From JACKDW01 sp964621785 (GTDB lineage: Bacteria > Myxococcota_A > Polyangia > Nannocystales > Nannocystaceae): a stretch of 64,000 nt of DNA. Below the pieces are notes generated by a model that was given only the letters and a program-made list of their open reading frames with translations, was not told the origin of the DNA and searched no databases. The stretch lies in contig CAZUPD010000031.1 of the NCBI GenBank assembly GCA_964621785.1, positions 1 to 64,000 of the forward strand, read 5' to 3'. Position numbers and translations under genes: made by a program. Positions 1-11,147 of the stretch are shown here, piece after piece (position 1 is the stretch's first letter; every line of letters starts with the position of its first letter).

Positions 1-690
<690 letters not shown>

Positions 691-710
691 TGGGTCTGTG
701 ACCAAAAGCG

Positions 711-740
711 GGGCCGCAGGAACTGGACCTGCGGCCCTTT
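711..740 (+). terminator. Intrinsic terminator after the fibro-slime gene
   Basis: A perfect 10-bp stem (GGGCCGCAGG at 711-720 with CCTGCGGCCC at 728-737) closes a 7-base loop and is followed by TTT. It lies 20 bases past the stop codon of the fibro-slime gene, the expected place for its transcription end. Confidence 0.8.
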
Positions 741-1109
741 GCTGTACTGGTGTTCACCACTTCGGAAGCAACCGCGATCTGTGGTCATACACACCCAACT
801 CGGGTAACGCGACCCCGAAACATGTCACTGTCGGCGATCGATCGCGCCAGACACTCTCCGCTGGATACCTGAAATTGTGAGTCAACTCGAATCCACGTCT
901 GCGACCGGGCTCGCCTGGACTGCACCAAGTCTCGAACCGAGACCGCCAAAGGTACGTAGTCATTGAGCGCGCGGACTGAGGGGACGCACCCGCGGTGCGT
1001 CGCACAGCGAGGGGGTCACGGCTGGAACTTGGTGAGAAGTCCGGACTGGTAACGACATGGGCCCACCCCGTGGTACCGTCGACGCCCATGCATCCAGAGG
1101 GCCTGGTGC
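741..1109. other. Intergenic stretch ahead of the giant TPR gene
   Basis: No convincing gene was found on either strand. The only clear structure is a perfect 8-bp hairpin, GACGCACC at 983-990 and GGTGCGTC at 994-1001, with a 3-base loop and no following T run, so it is more likely a leader or operator element than a terminator. The promoter of the TPR gene should lie here, but I see no strong -35/-10 pair. Confidence 0.4.
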
Positions 1110-4100
1110 ATGTACGAGAACAAAGCCGTGGCCGTCGCACCTGATCTCCCGACCCCCCTGCCCCCAGTCGATCCCCGCGAGCCCGAGGCCCTGACCGCGT
1201 TTCGCAAGGGATCCCCAGAAGACAGTGTATTTCGCCGCCTACGTCGGCAGCTGCGAGAAGCCGAAGACTGGCGTGGTCTGGCCACCTTGTTGGTCGTCTA
1301 CGCCGCGGGTCAAACACGGGCACCGGCCGAGCGTCTGTACGAAATGTATATGCAAGCGGTTGAGCTGTGGATCGATCGCGTCGGCGACAACGCCCAGGCA
1401 GCCCATACCCTCGCCCGTGCCTTTCTCCTCAACCCCCGCAGTGCCGAACTCTACGAACGCCTCAAAAAACTCTACGCGGACGCCGAGTTGGCGACTCCCC
1501 ACGCGACGTTGCTGCGGTGGCAGATCGAACAGCAAAAAGACCGTCCAGAGGTCGTCTCCAAGCTCCTGGTCGAGCTCGGACTGGTGGGTGAACACGGGTT
1601 TATGAACGTCAGCGGGGCGCTGACACTCTACCGTAAGGCCCTGGCCCTGCACCCGCGGTCCAAGCCCGCCAGCGCCAACCTGATTCGCTTGCACATACAA
1701 TCAGGTGCCTGGCTGCAGGCCTGCGACCTCATCAACGCTGAGATCGCCCGGCTCGACCCGCGGATGGACGCCGACCGGATCTGCGAACTCCACCTGCAAC
1801 TCGCCCGCATCGAGCACGAGCAGATGGACAACGTCGCGGCCGCGGCCAAGGCCCTGCAGATGGCGCTCAAGATCAAATCCGACAGCGTCGCCGCGCTGCG
1901 GGCATTTGGCATCCTCTACCAGGGTTCGGACAAAGCCAGCCAAGACGGGTTGGCCAAGGCGGCCGACATCTTCCTAAAAGCAGCCAGCCTCGCCCATCAA
2001 CAGGGCGACGACCGCGAGGCCCTCAAGCTCGTGCGCCGCAGCCTGAGCCTGCGTCCCGATCACCACGAAGCCGGCCAGTTACTCGCCGATTTATTAACCG
2101 CGCAGAAGCGATGGCTCGACCTCGACGACCTCTACCGGTCCTGGCTCGAGTACGTCACCGACGACGCGGCCTACCAATTGTGGTTTCAACGCGGCGACCT
2201 GCTCGAGACCAAGTTGTCCCGGCGCGAAGAAGCGAGGATGTGCTTTGAGACAGCCAGTCAATACGAGACCCTCGACGGTCCGGCCTGGCAGCGGCTCGAA
2301 AAACTCTACACCGAACTCGGTGACGACCATGCACTGGTCGCCCTGTACAGCGCCCAGTCCGAACAGCTGGGCGACAAACTCCCGGTCGACCGGTTGCTCA
2401 AAGCGGCCCGTGTCTACCGAGAAAACCTCAATGACGATTCGCGTGCGGCCGAGTTTTTCTACAAAGTCTTGGAGCGCGACCCATTCAACCCCGAGGCATT
2501 CGAGGGGTACAAAGAGCACTGGCGGCGAAAAAATGCCTGGATTCACCTGCGCGACCTGATCCTCTACCAGATCAGCCAAGCGTTTGAGTACGAGGGCAAG
2601 GACAACCCCCTGCGGCGTCCGGAGTTTGTCGAGGAGTTTGCCGAGGCGGCCGACATCTCGGAAAAACGTCTCGGAGACCTCGACACCGCCCGCGAGATCT
2701 GGTCGCAGGTTTCCGAGTGTTACCCGACCGATCCGCGGCCGCGCGAGCATATTCCCCGACTCGACAAACGCGCCAGGCAATGGGCCCAACAGGAGCGGAC
2801 CACCCTCGCCGAGCTCGGACGCACCGAATCCCCGCGCCGCCGCCAAGACCTGTTGCGCCGCCTGTCCAAACTCTATCGCGAACACCTGACCGACGCCGAG
2901 CAGGCGATGGCGGTCTACGAAGAACTACTCGACCTCAAGCCCGACGACGCAGCGGCCCTCGAAGGGGTCGCCGAGCTGTACGAGCGGACAGGTTCCCATG
3001 AAGCCCTCATGGAACTGTTGCGCCGCGAACTCGACGATTGCCGCGCGCCCGGCAAGCGTATCTCCCTGCTGCGGCGAATGGCAGAGTTGTGGCAACACGA
3101 CCTCGACGATCCCGACAACGCGATCTGGGCCTGCGAGCAACTGCTGACCTTCGACGAAAATGACCTCGAGGCCATCCACCGGCTGCAGACACTCTACAGC
3201 GATACCAACCGCGACCGCGAGCTCTACAACTGCCTCGAGCGCGAGCTCAAGTCGGCGCGAGAACCGAGACCGCGACTGCGATTGCTGCGGCGGATGGCCA
3301 ACGTCGCCGAGCACCGCCTGCAGGACATGCAACGCGCCGCCGATGTGTGGGAACAGTTGCTCGAGCACGATCCGTACAACCTCGAAGTCCTCGACAAGAT
3401 GGTCGCGGTCTACGAGCAAAGCGGCCGTCACAGCGAACTGGTCAACCTCCTCAACAAAGCCACTGCATCCAAAAAAACCCCCCCCCAGCGCCAGTTCGAC
3501 TATCTGTTGCGACTCGGCTACCTCGCCGAGACGGCCCTCAACGACCTCGACCTCGCCTGTTCGGCGATCGAACGTGCCCTGCGGATCAATCGCAACCACC
3601 GGGGTGCGGTGTGGACACTGGTGCGGCTGTATCGCGATATCGGCTCAGGCCACGGTCTCGCAGCCTCCCTCGGCACGTTGCAGGAACTGGTCGATACCGA
3701 AGAAGAGGCGCTCTCGGTCGGATGGGAACGGGCCGAGGTTTTGGCCGACAAACTCGGCAACGTCGCAGCTGCGATCAAGGTCATCGAACAGCTCGCCCAG
3801 GATGTCTTCCCCGGCCACCGCGACCTCAACCTCAAGTTGCTCGAGCTCTACGAACGCGGCGATCAACACCGCAAACGCATCCACCTGGCCGAGGTCTTGC
3901 TGCTGTCGGCCCACGATATCGACGAACGGCGCGAGCTGTTCATGTTGATCGCCCGTACCTGGATCGCCCACCTGGGTGATGCCAAGGCCGCGACCTCGGC
4001 ATTTGCCCGGTTTATGGCCGAGTACGAAAACGACGCCGAAGGCATCCGGTTTCAAGCCGAATTGCAGGAACTCAGCGGCGACACGATGGGCACCATCGCC

Positions 4101-7100
4101 TTGCTCGAAGAACAGCTCGGCAAGCTCGATGACACCGAGGAACAGATCCGAACACTCGAGCACATGGCCGATGTCTGCGAGCGCAACGGCGACCCGCGCC
4201 AGGGCCTGCGCCTGCTCGGCAAGGCCTATGGTCGCGTGCCTCAAAGCAATCGTCTCGAACAGGAAATGCATGCATATGCAGGTCGACACGAGCTGTGGAG
4301 CGACTTGGTCGGTATCTACGGGGAGGTCTATGCCAACACCCGCAGCGACAAATCCAAGATCGGCACCCAGCTGCACGCCTGTCGGCGCGCCAGCGAGATT
4401 GCCGAAGCCGACCTCGGCGACCCGAGCATGGCGTTTTCCTGGGCCCGCAAAACCTACTTCGTCGCCCGCGACAACAAGCGCCCGACCGCCGACGCCCTCG
4501 ATCGACTCGAGACCCTGGCGGAAAAACACGACCTCTGGATGGGCCTTTTGGGTGTCTTCGAGGAGGAGCTCACCGCACTCCAGCGCGCGCCCAAACTCGA
4601 TACCTACGCCGCCGTCAAGCTGATGCGCTCGGCCTCCGAAATCGCCTTTGAACGCGTCAAAGATCCCCAGCGCGGGATTTCCTATCTCCAACGCGCCTAT
4701 GCGATCAGCCCCGACGACGACGAACTCGCCGCCAGCATCGAATCCCTCGCCCGCGAGCACGAGCTCTACAAGCCGCTGATCGATCTCCACGAACGCAAAC
4801 TCAGCCAGGCGACCAGCGCCCTGAGCCAGTTCGAGATTTGTATCGACATCGTTCGCATCTACGAAAACAACCTCAAAAATCCCAAGGCTGCTGTCGAGCG
4901 TCTGCGCAAGACCTGGCTCGACATGCGCGAGCACGACAAGTCGCTGTCCGAAGAAGCCCTCGACATGCTCATCGCCCTGGCCGAGAAACACGAGCTGTGG
5001 GCGACCCTCGCCGATCATCACCGTGACTATGCAAGTGATCTGTTTCAGCGCGGGAACAACGAGGCCGGATGTAAAAACCTGCTCGCGGCTGCGAGCCTGC
5101 TCGAAACGCGTAGCGACGATGTACTGGCGGCGTTTCGCACCCTGCGGGATGGATTGGTCCACGACCCCGGTGGCGAGCAGTTGCTCCCGGAGCTCGAGCG
5201 GTTGGCCGACGACCTCGACGGTGCACGCGACGACGAAACGACCCCACCGCCGGGCACCCTCGCCCTGCTGACGGCAATCCAGCGCCTGATCATCGCCACT
5301 AAAAAGCGCTCCGTCAAAGCCAAGCTCCTGGCGCGCCGGGCCGAGGTTCGCGAGCACCGCCTGCGTGACAAACTCGGCGCACTCGCCGAATGGATCCGGG
5401 TGCTGTCGGTCGACATCACCCACGAGCAGGCGGGCGACGAAATCCTGCGCCTGGCCACCGAGACATCTCGCCTCGACACCTTATTGCTCAACCCCGGGGC
5501 GGATCTGCAGCGTTTGCTCAAGCGCCCACCCGACGAAAACCGAGCCGAGAAAGCTCGTATCTACAACGAACTTGCCGACATCTACGAGAGTCGTCTCGAC
5601 CGTGCCGAACTCGCGCTCCGGGCCAAACTCGAAGCGTGGCGCTGCAACCCGGAGCTACCCGAGATCGACCCCGAGGAGGCCGTCGACCCCCTCCACATCG
5701 ATCTGTGGCGGCTCGCGACAGCTGTCGGCGACTACCAAACCCCGCCCCTGCCCAAGGATGTCCACCTCACCCCCAAACTCGATCCGCCCGAGGTCGCCGA
5801 CGAGGATCTGTGGAAGGCGGCCGGTCTGCATCCGATCACCCTCGAACGCGTTTCGACGCCCGCCGAGCAAGAGGAAGCCGACGCGGAAAACAATGTAGAC
5901 ACATCGGTTCTCAAGACCGAGGAACTCTCCGTCCTCGACGAGTCCGTTCCACCACCCCCCGGTTCCGCGCCCTTGCCCGGGCTCCAGGTCAGCGACAAAA
6001 CCACGGTGGTCGACCTTGCCGATCTCGAGATGATGAGCGATCCGCCGCCGGCCGAGAATAAAACCACGGTGGTCGACCTCGCCGATCTCGAAATGATGCA
6101 TGCGGCCCTGGCCAAACCGCCGCCGCCAAAAGCTCCGCCAAAACCCCCCAAGGCGGGCCTCGGAAGCCCTGCGGGCCTCCCCTCGATCCCCCAGATCAAA
6201 ACGCCGTTGCTGCCCGCCCGTCCCCAGGTGCCGAGCGCCTTCGCCGAAGTTGCCGACGCCTACCGCAAGAGTCGACCCAAACGCAAAAAGGACAAATTCG
6301 AGGTATCACTTGCACTTGCAAGAATGTGGGATGAAGGTGGCCAAAACCTCGAGCAGGCGTTCCGCGCCCTCGAGCAGGCGCTGTTGGTCCGCCCCGACGA
6401 CGAATCCGCCCTCGCCAGCCTCGAAAGCCTCGCTGCTCGCCACGACGCACGCCCGCGGCAACTCAAGGCGTACAAGCGTCTGATCGCCGAGGTGACCCTG
6501 CCCGAGAACTTGGTCCGCTTTCACCTACTTGCAGGAAAGTTGCAGGAGCAACTCGAGGCCTTTGAAGAAGCGATCGATCACAACCGCCGCGTGCTCGGGA
6601 TGGCACAAAACCGTGAAGCTCTCGAAGCCCTCACGCGCCTGTACGCGGCGATCGGTGACGATGCCCAGTCGATCGATGCCAGCTCGCGCCTCCTCGATTT
6701 CGACCGCAAGACACTGTCACCCGAGGAGCATGTCGAACGCACCCTCGAGGTCGCCCGTGACTTGGCCGATCGGGTCGGCCGCATCGACGCCGGCCTGCGC
6801 AAACTCAAACCGTTGCTCAGCCAACATCCGGTCCACGCCGAGTTGCACCGCACGGCGATCGATTTCCTTTTGCAGCTCGACCGCCACCGCGATGCCGCCG
6901 CGTTGTTGTCGGTCGCCGTCGACCGGATCGACGATCCCGAATTTGTGCGCGAAGGCCTGCAAACCCTCGCCGACCTGTTCCATGATCATCTCAAGGTCCC
7001 CGACCGGGCGATCGCAACGTGGGAAAAGTTTCTGGCCTTAGAACCAGATAACGCAACTGCCCTTTCGAACCTGTGCCAACTCTATCTCGACGCCGGTCGC

Positions 7101-10100
7101 TACGAACAACTCCTGCCGCTGCTCGACACCCGTCTCGATGCCCTGTCGCCCGACGCCCGCGACGAACGTCTGCCGCTGTTGCTGCTCAAGGCAAAAGCCC
7201 TCGCCGCGACGGAAGAGCCCGACAAGGCGATCGCGCTGCTCGAGCCATGGGTCGGGCCCACACTCGATCGCGACGATGTGCTGCTGACCCTCGTGGAGCT
7301 TCAAAGTGCCCACGGCCGCGTCAACCGGGCGATGAACCTCCTCGAAACCCGCATGCGGTTGCTGGCCAGCCGCGAGGACGGGGCCTTGCGCAGCCAACAA
7401 CTCGCCATCAGCCTCGCCGACCTCCATGTCCGCTACAGCGACGATCCACAGGCTGCACTCGATATCATTGCACAAGCAATTGAATCGACCGGATCGAGCC
7501 CCGAGTTGTTGCAACGCCGCGCCCGACTCGCCGCCGTCACCGGCAACGCAGCGCTCCAGGTCGAAAGCCTGGTCGCGGTCGACACGCCACAATCACTCCT
7601 CCAGGCTGCCGAACTGTGTCGCACAAACCCCGAACGCGCCCGCGAACTCGTCGAGACCGTACTCGAGCGGCTGCCTGATCACCCGGGCACCGACGAGGAC
7701 CGCGATCTATTTGTCCGCGCCACCGCGGCCCGCTACGCCCATATGCTCGCCCCGGGTGCCTTCGACGACGCCGAAGCCTTCTTGGACCAGCAACTCGAAG
7801 AGGTCGACGAAAATGCGTTGCAGGCACAACTATTGACCGAATCGGGCCGCCGCCTGCTCGCCGCCGGCGAATCCGAGCGCGCCCGTGGCCGCCTCGAGCA
7901 AGCGCTTCAAGTCGACCCCGATCACGCACCCGCCCGCCTGAGTCTCGGAGAGTTGTACCTGCAACAAGAATCCTACAAGAAAGCCGAGAAAGAACTCGAA
8001 GCGGCGATGGAGATTCTCGGTCTCAATCGCAACACCAGTCAATTGATCGACTGTATGGTGCTGCTCGCCCAGGTTCTCGAACACACCGATCGCAAGGCCG
8101 ACGCCCACCGTCACCTCGCCGCTGCCCTGCGCCAAGATCCAAAAAACCTGTCGATTCAGGCAGCTGTTGCCCGCAACCGCGCAAGCGCCGGCCGTTGGCG
8201 AGATGCACTTGCAACCATAACCGGCGCCTGTGAACAACATCCCGAGCCCTCGAGCCTGACCGAAAAAGAAGCCGGAATCCTCGCCGACCTCCTCATCTTG
8301 GCCGCGACCTGCGAACGCAAACTCAAGCACGAGGACAATGTCGTCACCCGCTATCAAGAGGCGCTGCGTTACAACCCCCACCACCCCGAAGCCCTGCGGT
8401 CCCTGATCGAACTCTGTCGCGAACATGGCCTGCTCGAAGAGTCAGCTCGCCATTGTGTCGCCCTCGCGGAGGGTTCGGCCGATCCACGGGCCCGAGGCCA
8501 TGCCTGGATCGAAGCGGGTCTCAACTACCTCCAAGCTGGCAAGGAACTCGAGCAACAGGAACAGGAACTCGTCGACGGAGACGACGCACCGGAGCCCCAC
8601 GCAGGGGAACGAAGCGCGCCTGACAAGGAGCCCAGTGAAGCCGTCGCCGAGCTGTTGACTGCGAGCTTCGACGCCTTCAAACATGGCCTACACGCCATGC
8701 GAGAGCTCGACGATCCGGGACTCGAACTCGCCACGTGGCAGACGATGTTTTGGGCGACGAGTCGGCGGGAGGCAGATATCGCCCTCAACTGTCTTCCGTT
8801 TCTCGCCCGCCACGACGACCTCGCCCCCAAGCACCGGCTCGCCATCCTCATCGAAGGGATCGGTGCGGCGCTCCGCCGCGACCTCCCGGACGACATCGAG
8901 TTTGCCGAGGCCTATGCGCGGGCGGCCTGCGAAGCCTTCCCCGACTCGGCGATCGCCGTCTCGACCCTGTGTGATGTGCTTGCGGCCCAAATGCAATACG
9001 ACGACATCGAGCCGCTCGTGCTCGAGTTCTTCAACCGCCAGGGGCTGCGTAGCCAGGATCCCGACCCGGCGGAAGTCGCCTCCCGCAGCGCACTGTTGCG
9101 GCGGTTGGCCGAATCCCAAGGAAGCAATCCCGAGCGCGTGATCCTCTTGCTCGAGCGCGCCGAAGATCTCGATGCCGACGGCCTGGGTCTGCCCGAACGC
9201 AAACACCTGGCACGCCTCTACTTCATGTCTGGAAGGACAGATGAACGGGTAGCCAACAACTACGAGGCCCTCGTCGCACTCGACCCGACCGACGACGAGG
9301 TTCTGACGGACTACGCGGCCCTCAAACACAACGCAGGCGACCTCGACCACGCCCACGCCCTCTACAGTCTTCTGGTTCACCTCAACCCGGCCCATATCGA
9401 CGCCCGCAAGTTCTTGCAGACACATTCACTCACGTGTCCGGAGCCGGGCAAGGTCGACATCCAGGTTGTCATGGATCCGCCGCCTCCCAACGGTGGCATC
9501 GACGAAGCCCTCACCCTGTTGTGGAAGGGTGGCGGGGCTCTGATCTGCAAACAACTTCCGCGGATCGATGCCAGCGCCGATCAAATCGTGCCAGACGACG
9601 CCGAGACACTCCTTGCACAGTCATGGACATTGGTGCGCGATCAACTTTCTGCACCGCGGTTTCCCCTGTTGCGGGCATCCGCACTCGGACTCGAACTCAC
9701 CAACGAATCCGGGCCCTGCCTCGCCCAGACCCGGTGCCAGTATCCGCCGACCATTCTCGCCAGTGCCGAAGCCGAAACGACCAAAGATGGCGCCCAACTG
9801 CGGTTTGCCCTCGGCCGCTCCCTCTACTTCGCCCGCCCGGCAACTGTCCTCGGGGCCACCTTGCCAAAGGCCGCGCTCGCCCGGGTATTGTCGGCGACCT
9901 TGCAAGCTTTCCACCCGCGCCACGAGGCCCGCAAAACCGTCGATCTTCCCACCGATGCTTCCGACAAAGCCGAGGTCGAAGCAGTCAACGAACTCAGCGA
10001 AGCCCTAGGTCGTGCCCTTCCCAGCAAGATTTCTGAAAAGCTGCGCACGTTGTTTGCGACCCACCGCGACGAGGTATTCGACAGCCGCGAGTGGAAAGCG

Positions 10101-10325
10101 TGGCTTCTCCACAGCGGTAACCGAGCCGGGCTGTGCTTGGCTGGCGAGCTGACCGGGCCCCTGCGGGCGTTTGGCTACGACGGCGAGTCGACCCAGGGAG
10201 GTCGTCAGATCCGGGCCGCCTGCCAGCAGGACGCAGCACTACGCGACTTGCTCGCATTCGCCGGTTCGCGCCAATTTGTCGAAGCCCGACGGGAGCTCGG
10301 CTTCCAAGTGGCAGCTGTCGACTAG
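1110..10325 (+). CDS. Giant tetratricopeptide-repeat protein, 3071 residues
   Basis: An uninterrupted 9.2-kb gene, almost entirely tandem TPR-like helical hairpins; repeated signatures such as A-x-Y-x-x-L-L-x-x-x-P-D-x-x-x-A-L-x-x-L occur along its whole length, so it should form a very long superhelical scaffold. No signal peptide or membrane segment is visible, which suggests a cytoplasmic location. Around residues 1600-1720 (about 5900-6250) the repeats are interrupted by a Pro/Ala-rich linker holding two copies of KTTVVDLADLEMM, 22 residues apart. The last 300 residues depart from TPR and may be a separate globular domain. The ATG at 1110 is chosen because GAGG lies 9 bases upstream; the ATG at 1088 is out of frame. 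It ends 16 bases from the convergent EF-hand gene. Giant TPR proteins are common in myxobacteria, but I cannot assign a role. Confidence 0.85.
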   Translation: MYENKAVAVAPDLPTPLPPVDPREPEALTAFRKGSPEDSVFRRLRRQLREAEDWRGLATLLVVYAAGQTRAPAERLYEMYMQAVELWIDRVGDNAQAAHTLARAFLLNPRSAELYERLKKLYADAELATPHATLLRWQIEQQKDRPEVVSKLLVELGLVGEHGFMNVSGALTLYRKALALHPRSKPASANLIRLHIQSGAWLQACDLINAEIARLDPRMDADRICELHLQLARIEHEQMDNVAAAAKALQMALKIKSDSVAALRAFGILYQGSDKASQDGLAKAADIFLKAASLAHQQGDDREALKLVRRSLSLRPDHHEAGQLLADLLTAQKRWLDLDDLYRSWLEYVTDDAAYQLWFQRGDLLETKLSRREEARMCFETASQYETLDGPAWQRLEKLYTELGDDHALVALYSAQSEQLGDKLPVDRLLKAARVYRENLNDDSRAAEFFYKVLERDPFNPEAFEGYKEHWRRKNAWIHLRDLILYQISQAFEYEGKDNPLRRPEFVEEFAEAADISEKRLGDLDTAREIWSQVSECYPTDPRPREHIPRLDKRARQWAQQERTTLAELGRTESPRRRQDLLRRLSKLYREHLTDAEQAMAVYEELLDLKPDDAAALEGVAELYERTGSHEALMELLRRELDDCRAPGKRISLLRRMAELWQHDLDDPDNAIWACEQLLTFDENDLEAIHRLQTLYSDTNRDRELYNCLERELKSAREPRPRLRLLRRMANVAEHRLQDMQRAADVWEQLLEHDPYNLEVLDKMVAVYEQSGRHSELVNLLNKATASKKTPPQRQFDYLLRLGYLAETALNDLDLACSAIERALRINRNHRGAVWTLVRLYRDIGSGHGLAASLGTLQELVDTEEEALSVGWERAEVLADKLGNVAAAIKVIEQLAQDVFPGHRDLNLKLLELYERGDQHRKRIHLAEVLLLSAHDIDERRELFMLIARTWIAHLGDAKAATSAFARFMAEYENDAEGIRFQAELQELSGDTMGTIALLEEQLGKLDDTEEQIRTLEHMADVCERNGDPRQGLRLLGKAYGRVPQSNRLEQEMHAYAGRHELWSDLVGIYGEVYANTRSDKSKIGTQLHACRRASEIAEADLGDPSMAFSWARKTYFVARDNKRPTADALDRLETLAEKHDLWMGLLGVFEEELTALQRAPKLDTYAAVKLMRSASEIAFERVKDPQRGISYLQRAYAISPDDDELAASIESLAREHELYKPLIDLHERKLSQATSALSQFEICIDIVRIYENNLKNPKAAVERLRKTWLDMREHDKSLSEEALDMLIALAEKHELWATLADHHRDYASDLFQRGNNEAGCKNLLAAASLLETRSDDVLAAFRTLRDGLVHDPGGEQLLPELERLADDLDGARDDETTPPPGTLALLTAIQRLIIATKKRSVKAKLLARRAEVREHRLRDKLGALAEWIRVLSVDITHEQAGDEILRLATETSRLDTLLLNPGADLQRLLKRPPDENRAEKARIYNELADIYESRLDRAELALRAKLEAWRCNPELPEIDPEEAVDPLHIDLWRLATAVGDYQTPPLPKDVHLTPKLDPPEVADEDLWKAAGLHPITLERVSTPAEQEEADAENNVDTSVLKTEELSVLDESVPPPPGSAPLPGLQVSDKTTVVDLADLEMMSDPPPAENKTTVVDLADLEMMHAALAKPPPPKAPPKPPKAGLGSPAGLPSIPQIKTPLLPARPQVPSAFAEVADAYRKSRPKRKKDKFEVSLALARMWDEGGQNLEQAFRALEQALLVRPDDESALASLESLAARHDARPRQLKAYKRLIAEVTLPENLVRFHLLAGKLQEQLEAFEEAIDHNRRVLGMAQNREALEALTRLYAAIGDDAQSIDASSRLLDFDRKTLSPEEHVERTLEVARDLADRVGRIDAGLRKLKPLLSQHPVHAELHRTAIDFLLQLDRHRDAAALLSVAVDRIDDPEFVREGLQTLADLFHDHLKVPDRAIATWEKFLALEPDNATALSNLCQLYLDAGRYEQLLPLLDTRLDALSPDARDERLPLLLLKAKALAATEEPDKAIALLEPWVGPTLDRDDVLLTLVELQSAHGRVNRAMNLLETRMRLLASREDGALRSQQLAISLADLHVRYSDDPQAALDIIAQAIESTGSSPELLQRRARLAAVTGNAALQVESLVAVDTPQSLLQAAELCRTNPERARELVETVLERLPDHPGTDEDRDLFVRATAARYAHMLAPGAFDDAEAFLDQQLEEVDENALQAQLLTESGRRLLAAGESERARGRLEQALQVDPDHAPARLSLGELYLQQESYKKAEKELEAAMEILGLNRNTSQLIDCMVLLAQVLEHTDRKADAHRHLAAALRQDPKNLSIQAAVARNRASAGRWRDALATITGACEQHPEPSSLTEKEAGILADLLILAATCERKLKHEDNVVTRYQEALRYNPHHPEALRSLIELCREHGLLEESARHCVALAEGSADPRARGHAWIEAGLNYLQAGKELEQQEQELVDGDDAPEPHAGERSAPDKEPSEAVAELLTASFDAFKHGLHAMRELDDPGLELATWQTMFWATSRREADIALNCLPFLARHDDLAPKHRLAILIEGIGAALRRDLPDDIEFAEAYARAACEAFPDSAIAVSTLCDVLAAQMQYDDIEPLVLEFFNRQGLRSQDPDPAEVASRSALLRRLAESQGSNPERVILLLERAEDLDADGLGLPERKHLARLYFMSGRTDERVANNYEALVALDPTDDEVLTDYAALKHNAGDLDHAHALYSLLVHLNPAHIDARKFLQTHSLTCPEPGKVDIQVVMDPPPPNGGIDEALTLLWKGGGALICKQLPRIDASADQIVPDDAETLLAQSWTLVRDQLSAPRFPLLRASALGLELTNESGPCLAQTRCQYPPTILASAEAETTKDGAQLRFALGRSLYFARPATVLGATLPKAALARVLSATLQAFHPRHEARKTVDLPTDASDKAEVEAVNELSEALGRALPSKISEKLRTLFATHRDEVFDSREWKAWLLHSGNRAGLCLAGELTGPLRAFGYDGESTQGGRQIRAACQQDAALRDLLAFAGSRQFVEARRELGFQVAAVD

Positions 10326-10341
10326 CGACCTGTTTATCGAG

Positions 10342-10890
10342 TTAAAATGGACCCATCGCCCAGTTGCCCGGGGCATCGGGGTCGTCCGAGTAGAAAAACT
10401 CCCGCGTCAGTTCGAGGATGTCCTCCCGCGTCAGTTGCCCCGTCCCGCGGCGGTCGAGTTTTGCCAGTACTTGGCCCGAAGTTTCCTCATCGGCCATCCC
10501 CCAAGCACGCATCCACCGGCCGTATTCCTCGACGGATAGCAACCCATCGTCGTTGGTATCGGCCAGCGCAAACATCAACGTCGCCGAAGCCTCGGCCGTC
10601 GCCTGGAATTTCGATGGATCTTGCAACATTGTTGTATGGTAATCTAACCACTCCTGCAGCGTGACACGGCCTTGCTCCGAGGGTTTGCACGAGCGCCGCA
10701 AGTCATCCCAGTAATACGAAAACCCCTGGTAGAACGCCTTGTACGCCTCAGATTCGGGGGTGATCCCCCGTAGAGCCGCGACGTTGACCGCCACTGAGTC
10801 GGTATCTTTTTGCTCGAACACACCATCGCCGTTGGTGTCGACGACATTAAAAAACCGAACCAATTTCCGTTTGCGGATATCCTGATCCAT
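10342..10890 (-). CDS. EF-hand calcium-binding protein, calerythrin-like
   Basis: A 182-residue soluble protein with three canonical EF-hand loops at about residues 18-29 (DTNGDGVFEQKD), 111-122 (DTNDDGLLSVEE) and 146-157 (DRRGTGQLTRED), plus a degenerate second hand between them. This three-plus-one pattern and the C-terminal FFYSDDPDAPGNW are those of the calerythrin/sarcoplasmic calcium-binding-like proteins of actinobacteria and myxobacteria, regarded as Ca2+ buffers or sensors. A GTG three codons upstream (10899) could also start translation; the ATG at 10890 is preferred because AAAGG lies 8 bases before it. Convergent with the TPR gene and divergent from the pentapeptide-repeat gene. 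Confidence 0.9.
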   Translation of the reverse strand: MDQDIRKRKLVRFFNVVDTNGDGVFEQKDTDSVAVNVAALRGITPESEAYKAFYQGFSYYWDDLRRSCKPSEQGRVTLQEWLDYHTTMLQDPSKFQATAEASATLMFALADTNDDGLLSVEEYGRWMRAWGMADEETSGQVLAKLDRRGTGQLTREDILELTREFFYSDDPDAPGNWAMGPF

Positions 10891-11014
10891 CCCTTGCACC
10901 TTTCACACCTCGGGCGACCGCGGGCCTTCCCAGCGCAGCGACAGAGGCACTGATGAGCATACGTCGAATCCTGTCGCACCGTCGATTTTGAAACCGCTCA
11001 CGAACCTGATTGAT

Positions 11015-11039
11015 CGAACATCTTTTCACACAATGTTCG
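11015..11039. promoter_or_regulatory. 7-bp inverted repeat in a divergent promoter region
   Basis: CGAACAT at 11015-11021 and ATGTTCG at 11033-11039 form a perfect inverted repeat with an 11-base spacer, between the EF-hand gene (minus strand) and the pentapeptide-repeat gene (plus strand). It could be an operator for either. The spacing does not match the GAAC-N4-GTTC SOS box. Confidence 0.3.
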
Positions 11040-11147
11040 CAGGGCATTCGCATCGGCGCCGGTGAGTCATGGGCGACAACGCGAGGCTCAAAACGCGCCG
11101 AGGGTGCACAAAACCTGCCGCTCCTGCTAGCGTGGCCAACGATCACC

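Noticed and set aside
3645..5423. 592-codon open frame on the minus strand inside the giant TPR gene
   Set aside because: It mirrors the codon pattern of the plus-strand gene, which has continuous TPR repeats; high GC gives long antisense frames. No family motif is seen in the translation.
11015..11039. SOS (LexA) box reading of the GAACAT/ATGTTC repeat
   Set aside because: The 11-base spacer does not fit GAAC-N4-GTTC or GTTC-N7-GTTC types and neither neighbour is a DNA repair gene.
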